NCBI GenBank assembly: GCA_036494465.1
Contig: DASXOJ010000181.1
Span: 6,216-70,215, forward strand
Length of the DNA stretch: 64,000 nucleotides
Source: CAJCJE01 sp036494465
GTDB taxonomy: Bacteria; Actinomycetota; Actinomycetes; Mycobacteriales; Pseudonocardiaceae
Direction: 5' to 3'
In this document: in pieces, positions 63,654 through 64,000 of the stretch
Numbering within the stretch: the stretch's first letter is position 1
Layout of the letters: each line of letters begins with the position of its first letter
The notes under the pieces: generated by a model
Seen by the model: only the letters and a program-made list of their open reading frames with translations
Told to the model about the DNA's origin: nothing
The model's database searches: none
Position numbers and translations under genes: made by a program

Positions 63654-64000
63654 ATGACCGACCAGTCGTTCTTCGTCCACCTGCAGACCCTGCTCGACTT
63701 CGCCCAGGAGTTACAGACGCAGCTGGGCGGGCTGGGCACACCGATCGACAAGCTCTCCGCCCTGCAGGACACGCCGATGAAGCTCGGGGCGTTCGGTGAG
63801 GCGACCAGTCTGGTCACCGCGCAGCAGGCGGCCATCGTCGAGATGTCCGACTTGCTCGGCCAGGTCCAGCAGGCGATCTCCTTCGCCGAGGACATCACCA
63901 ACACCGTCGCCACCGGCTACCAGGACGCCGACCAGAACGCGGCAGGCAGTATGCAGGTCACCAACGGCTACGCGGCGAACCCCGGTGATCCCGGCTACGG
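63654..64000 (+). CDS. EspC-like protein with YxxxD signal, cut by the window end
   Basis: The first 115 residues of a protein that runs off the right edge. Helix one SFFVHLQTLLDFAQELQTQL, loop around MKLGAFGEATSLVTAQQAAI, helix two ISFAEDITNTVATGYQDADQ. YQDAD is a YxxxD type VII signal directly after helix two, as in the minus-strand gene at 57635. After it a Gly/Asn-rich part begins. GGGGAGG lies 11 bases before the ATG. Confidence 0.78.
   Translation, partial: MTDQSFFVHLQTLLDFAQELQTQLGGLGTPIDKLSALQDTPMKLGAFGEATSLVTAQQAAIVEMSDLLGQVQQAISFAEDITNTVATGYQDADQNAAGSMQVTNGYAANPGDPGY

Overview
The window is very GC-rich, has start codons that are often GTG or TTG, many 1-4 base ATGA or TGATG overlaps between genes, a conservon operon and a type VII (ESX) secretion locus. 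These point to a filamentous actinobacterium. The mix of gene families fits Pseudonocardiales (Amycolatopsis, Actinokineospora or Saccharothrix type), but that rank is an inference. No rRNA, complete tRNA, insertion sequence, prophage or CRISPR array was seen.

Layout, left part. 1-321 is the 3' end of a LuxR-type regulator, followed by about 650 bases holding at most a gene remnant. 978-3864 (minus) is a three-gene operon, HAD hydrolase, APH-type kinase and acyl-CoA dehydrogenase, in the domain order of the animal fusion protein ACAD10. It is preceded by a TetR-type palindrome. 3911-7277 (minus) holds a DUF4173 membrane protein and a BaeS/OmpR-type two-component pair. 7341-14636 (minus) is a tightly overlapping operon, HerA-like ATPase, Mre11/SbcD, Rad50/SbcC and NurA. 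This is the DNA end-processing set known from archaea, here in a bacterium.

Middle part. 14967-25539 is accessory: a DUF2264 protein, AlkB, SRPBCC, two DinB-type proteins, a patch of gene remnants (19.3-19.87 kb), a cytochrome P450 between two TetR regulators, a serine-hydrolase-like protein lacking its catalytic Ser, and a membrane protein with 13-residue repeats. 25743-28413 (minus) holds an unusual SDR and a nucleic-acid repair pair, an RNA ligase and an HD-Pnk end-healing enzyme. 28466-31663 carries an ECF42 sigma factor with its YCII/DGPF partner, and a divergent MFS exporter. The intergenic space has two mirror-image ECF-type promoters with identical spacing, which suggests the sigma factor drives both sides. 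Then come a GT39-type membrane glycosyltransferase, an HD protein and a macro-domain protein. 34850-38851 (minus) is a conservon (cvnABCD) ending in a styrene-monooxygenase-like flavoenzyme. 39038-40806 is a NarL-type two-component pair whose regulator has lost the phospho-acceptor part of its receiver domain. A large SARP regulator, a MarR/alcohol-dehydrogenase pair, a stand-alone LigD polymerase domain, a second P450 and an HpnB-like glycosyltransferase follow.

Right part. 48853 to the end is an ESX/type VII secretion locus: a LuxR regulator coupled to eccB, a divergent eccE, then eccD, a YbaB-like protein, two paralogous LpqN/PsbP-like proteins and three helical candidate substrates (all minus), then eccC, two WXG100 proteins and a further EspC-like gene cut by the window edge (plus). 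The space between the divergent substrate and eccC operons holds direct repeats spaced at multiples of 11 bp. No mycosin, EccA or EspG is present inside the window; they may lie further right.
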